From positions 1 through 64,000 of the forward strand of contig NZ_BMOM01000005.1 of the NCBI RefSeq assembly GCF_014647075.1: DNA of 64,000 nt. Reading direction: 5' to 3'. A program made the translations under genes and the position numbers. This DNA is from Deinococcus aerophilus (GTDB taxonomy: Bacteria > Deinococcota > Deinococci > Deinococcales > Deinococcaceae). The notes below the pieces were generated by a model. That model made no database searches. It was not told where the DNA came from and was given only the letters and a program-made list of their open reading frames with translations. Shown here in pieces: positions 63,610 to 64,000 of this stretch; positions within the stretch are counted from its first letter, which is position 1; every line of letters begins with the position of its first letter.

Positions 63610-64000
63610 CTACCCCGCACGCTCCACCGGCCGGGCCGGGCGGCGCCCGTGCAGCAACAGGGCCGCCAGCACCCCCGCCAGAAAACCGAACAGGTGCGCC
63701 TCCCACGACACCATCGGGTTGCCCGGCACCACGCCCCACAGAATGCCGCCGTACAGCACAAAGGCGACCACCGCCACACCCACGGCGGCGGGCGTGCGCT
63801 CCCACCAGCCCACCCCCAGCAGGTAGGCCAGGTAACCGAAGATCAGCTCGCTGGCCCCCAGATGAACGCTGTCGCCGCGTGCAAAGAGCCACACCAGCCC
63901 GCCGCCCACCACCGCGATCAGTAGCGTGACGGCCAGAAAACGCCCCACCCCCCGCACCGCGCTCATGAAGCCGAGCACGGCCAGGGGCACGGTGTTGGCG
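63610..64000 (-). CDS. Rhomboid-like intramembrane protease, C-terminal part
   Basis: The gene runs off the right edge; its N-terminus is outside the window. Visible are several membrane segments, [17 protein letters not shown], where the serine of the rhomboid G-x-S motif would be, and [20 protein letters not shown], the catalytic-histidine helix. The residue after Ser is Glu instead of the usual Gly, so activity is uncertain. Confidence 0.75.
   Translation of the reverse strand, partial: ANTVPLAVLGFMSAVRGVGRFLAVTLLIAVVGGGLVWLFARGDSVHLGASELIFGYLAYLLGVGWWERTPAAVGVAVVAFVLYGGILWGVVPGNPMVSWEAHLFGFLAGVLAALLLHGRRPARPVERAG

Overview
The window looks like chromosomal DNA of a Deinococcus-type bacterium. 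It is GC-rich. Many genes have a TANNNT -10 box only 5-8 bases before the start codon, the leaderless-mRNA architecture known from Deinococcus. The gene content fits too: an HspR-type heat-shock regulator with a HAIR-like operator, an SLH outer-membrane protein, Thermus/Deinococcus-style short homoserine dehydrogenase and GreA. The genus is an inference; no rRNA is present to confirm it.

Left end, about 200-11,640: a defence island. It holds an endonuclease III-like glycosylase, a 5-methylcytosine methyltransferase (Dcm) carrying an N-terminal EndoIII-type iron-sulfur loop, a MutL/MORC-type GHKL ATPase, a Z1-domain helicase-like ATPase, a PD-(D/E)XK nuclease (DUF4420 type) and an AIPR protein, followed by a small coiled-coil protein and an orphan TniQ-like protein. 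The main discovery is that about 3.6 kb in the middle (about 2,791-6,401) is inverted. The inversion cuts dcm and the Z1 gene in two: the dcm 3' end lies on the minus strand at 6,195-6,401 and the Z1 3' end on the plus strand at 6,402-6,665. Turning the segment back restores one co-directional operon dcm-GHKL-Z1-DUF4420-AIPR with 4-17 base overlaps between genes. The locus is therefore either a switch caught in the OFF orientation, an inactivated system, or an assembly chimera.

11,650-24,700: housekeeping genes (hom, prfA, two Nudix/PP-loop genes, greA, crotonase, HD protein), then a highly expressed-looking SLH/collagen-like/beta-barrel protein, a tandem-duplicated HspR, a PPP phosphatase, and a divergent pair. 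In that pair a TPR+BTAD regulator faces a 46-residue secreted-peptide gene with an HD-GYP (c-di-GMP) gene downstream, a possible peptide-signalling module.

24,700-44,100: cysS behind a textbook-looking cysteine attenuator (10-residue leader with Cys-Cys, then a terminator), DUF697 protein, DEAD-box helicase, alr, secreted proteins, thioredoxin reductase, a Zn/Mn ABC transporter split by a GNAT gene, an ABC-F protein, a Tet-type MFS pump, and a divergent nitroreductase/HxlR redox-sensor pair.

44,100-64,000: a ZTP riboswitch in front of purH-folD, glycosyltransferase, flavin reductase, gltX, a lone B12-binding domain protein, MFS-xdhC-rraA, a TPP riboswitch with terminator controlling a lone thiB, eutBC (B12-dependent ethanolamine ammonia-lyase), a MarR-EmrB efflux operon with a perfect operator, an FAD oxidoreductase, a VOC protein and the end of a rhomboid-like gene. 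I saw no tRNA, rRNA, CRISPR array, insertion sequence or phage genes.
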